This document shows positions 13,685-14,042 of a stretch of 14,042 nt of DNA, one piece after another (positions within the stretch are counted from its first letter, which is position 1; every line of letters begins with the position of its first letter). The notes below the pieces were generated by a model that worked only from the letters and a program-made list of their open reading frames with translations, did no database searches and was not told where the DNA came from. The stretch lies in assembly GCA_003552565.1 (NCBI GenBank), contig PUNB01000161.1, positions 1 to 14,042 of the forward strand, given 5' to 3'. Both the position numbers and the translations under genes were made by a program. The stretch is from Lentisphaerota bacterium. GTDB taxonomy: Bacteria; Verrucomicrobiota; Lentisphaeria; Oligosphaerales; PUNB01.

Positions 13685-13742
13685 CGCGAAAAGGGTTTCG
13701 ATGCCTGTTTTTTGTGCATGTAGAAACCGTAAACACCTTTCC
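13685..13742 (-). repeat. GCGAAAAGGTGTTTAYGRT block, copy 3, with a degenerate inverted partner
   Basis: Read on the - strand, 13742-13711 gives the block AAAGGTGTTTACGGT followed by a CATGCAC segment, as at 6991 and 12815. On the + strand, 13685-13700 reads CGCGAAAAGGGTTTCG, the same block with single-base deletions. The two face each other. The block lies upstream of the ATPase start and next to mosaic repeat copy 3. Confidence 0.65.
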
Positions 13743-13756
13743 GGATATCCTATAGC

Positions 13757-13930
13757 CTATGTGAGACTTCGAATATATAACCTTGTCTCGAACCTTGTCT
13801 CGAACCTTGTCCAGTGTTTTTTGACTTTGGAATCAGGTGCGAGATCCGCCTGAGGCGGATTAGGGACAAAGTTTTTATGCCGCAACAGTCTCTCCCTCGG
13901 GGGGATCCGGCGCACCGTGCCGGCGGCCGG
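13757..13930 (+). repeat. Mosaic repeat, copy 3, with centre inverted
   Basis: Flank A is AGACTTCG (13764-13771). The centre is 13781-13871, with three CCTTGTC units at 12-bp spacing (13781, 13793, 13805) and GACAAAG (13865-13871) at the far end. The palindrome ATCCGCC-TGA-GGCGGAT (13844-13860) lies inside. Flank B (CCGCAACAGTCTC, 13880-13892) and GC-rich hairpins run to about 13930. Flanks match copy 1 in order and direction; the centre matches the reverse complement of copy 1. Confidence 0.85.
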
Positions 13931-13947
13931 GCTTATGTGAAACACAA

Positions 13948-14042
13948 TTTTGAATGTTGAATATTGAATGTTGAATGATGAATTTTGAAGTGGAACTGCA
14001 TGGTCTGTCCTAAACTCAACATTCAGAATTCAAAATTCAATA
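13948..14042. repeat. TTGAATG word array with inverted complement
   Basis: 13948-13990 is a run of TTGAATG, ATTGAATG and TTTTGAA words. 14015-14042 consists of complementary words (CAACATTCAGAATTC, AAATTCAAT), so the two can fold on each other around a ~24-base loop. The element is cut by the window end. Confidence 0.75.

Overview
The window is a piece of bacterial chromosome of roughly balanced base composition. It carries ordinary housekeeping genes with unusually repeat-crowded spacers. The core is def, a membrane protein, rpsB, tsf, pyrH and frr on the + strand (2640-7878), a translation and nucleotide block widespread in bacteria. All three tRNA genes encode their own CCA end. Nothing fixes the phylum. 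The dense short interspersed repeats and the acidic S2 tail recall uncultured Planctomycetota/Verrucomicrobiota/Lentisphaerota-type or deltaproteobacterial genomes, but that is only an impression.

Layout: 1-647 is a gene-free repeat cluster. 648-1980 (- strand) holds an exported aldo/keto reductase and, upstream of it, a small glycine-rich RRM RNA-binding protein; between them lies a strong terminator that has a competing alternative hairpin. 1981-2639 is the structured RRM leader plus a repeat and a large hairpin. 2640-4159 is peptide deformylase overlapping a polytopic membrane protein by 4 nt. 4361-6949 is rpsB-tsf-pyrH. A mosaic repeat separates pyrH from frr (7306-7878). Then come tRNA-Cys(GCA), an overlapping pair of unrecognised genes (a Lys-rich small protein and a long coiled-coil protein, 8256-9954), a good promoter overlapping the stop codon of the second, tRNA-Val(GAC) and tRNA-Gly(CCC). 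After another repeat cluster, the - strand carries an ABC-2 type exporter (ATPase 12898-13620, permease 11636-12415) followed, one base later, by a histidine-rich membrane-anchored TPR protein (10603-11634). ATPase and permease are separated by 482 bp of repeats. The window ends in another copy of the mosaic repeat.

The most unusual signal is the mosaic repeat, present three times (about 1-150, 7034-7190, 13757-13930). Its ~80-90 bp centre is bounded by imperfect inverted repeats built from GACAAGG units. Copies 1 and 3 have the same outer flanks in the same orientation but opposite centre orientation, as if the centre had flipped. At least five other short repeat families are interleaved with it. 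The other candidates for new biology are the His-rich TPR/ABC exporter operon, the coiled-coil gene pair between tRNA genes, the two-state hairpin between RRM and reductase genes, and a tRNA-Val with C at position 33.
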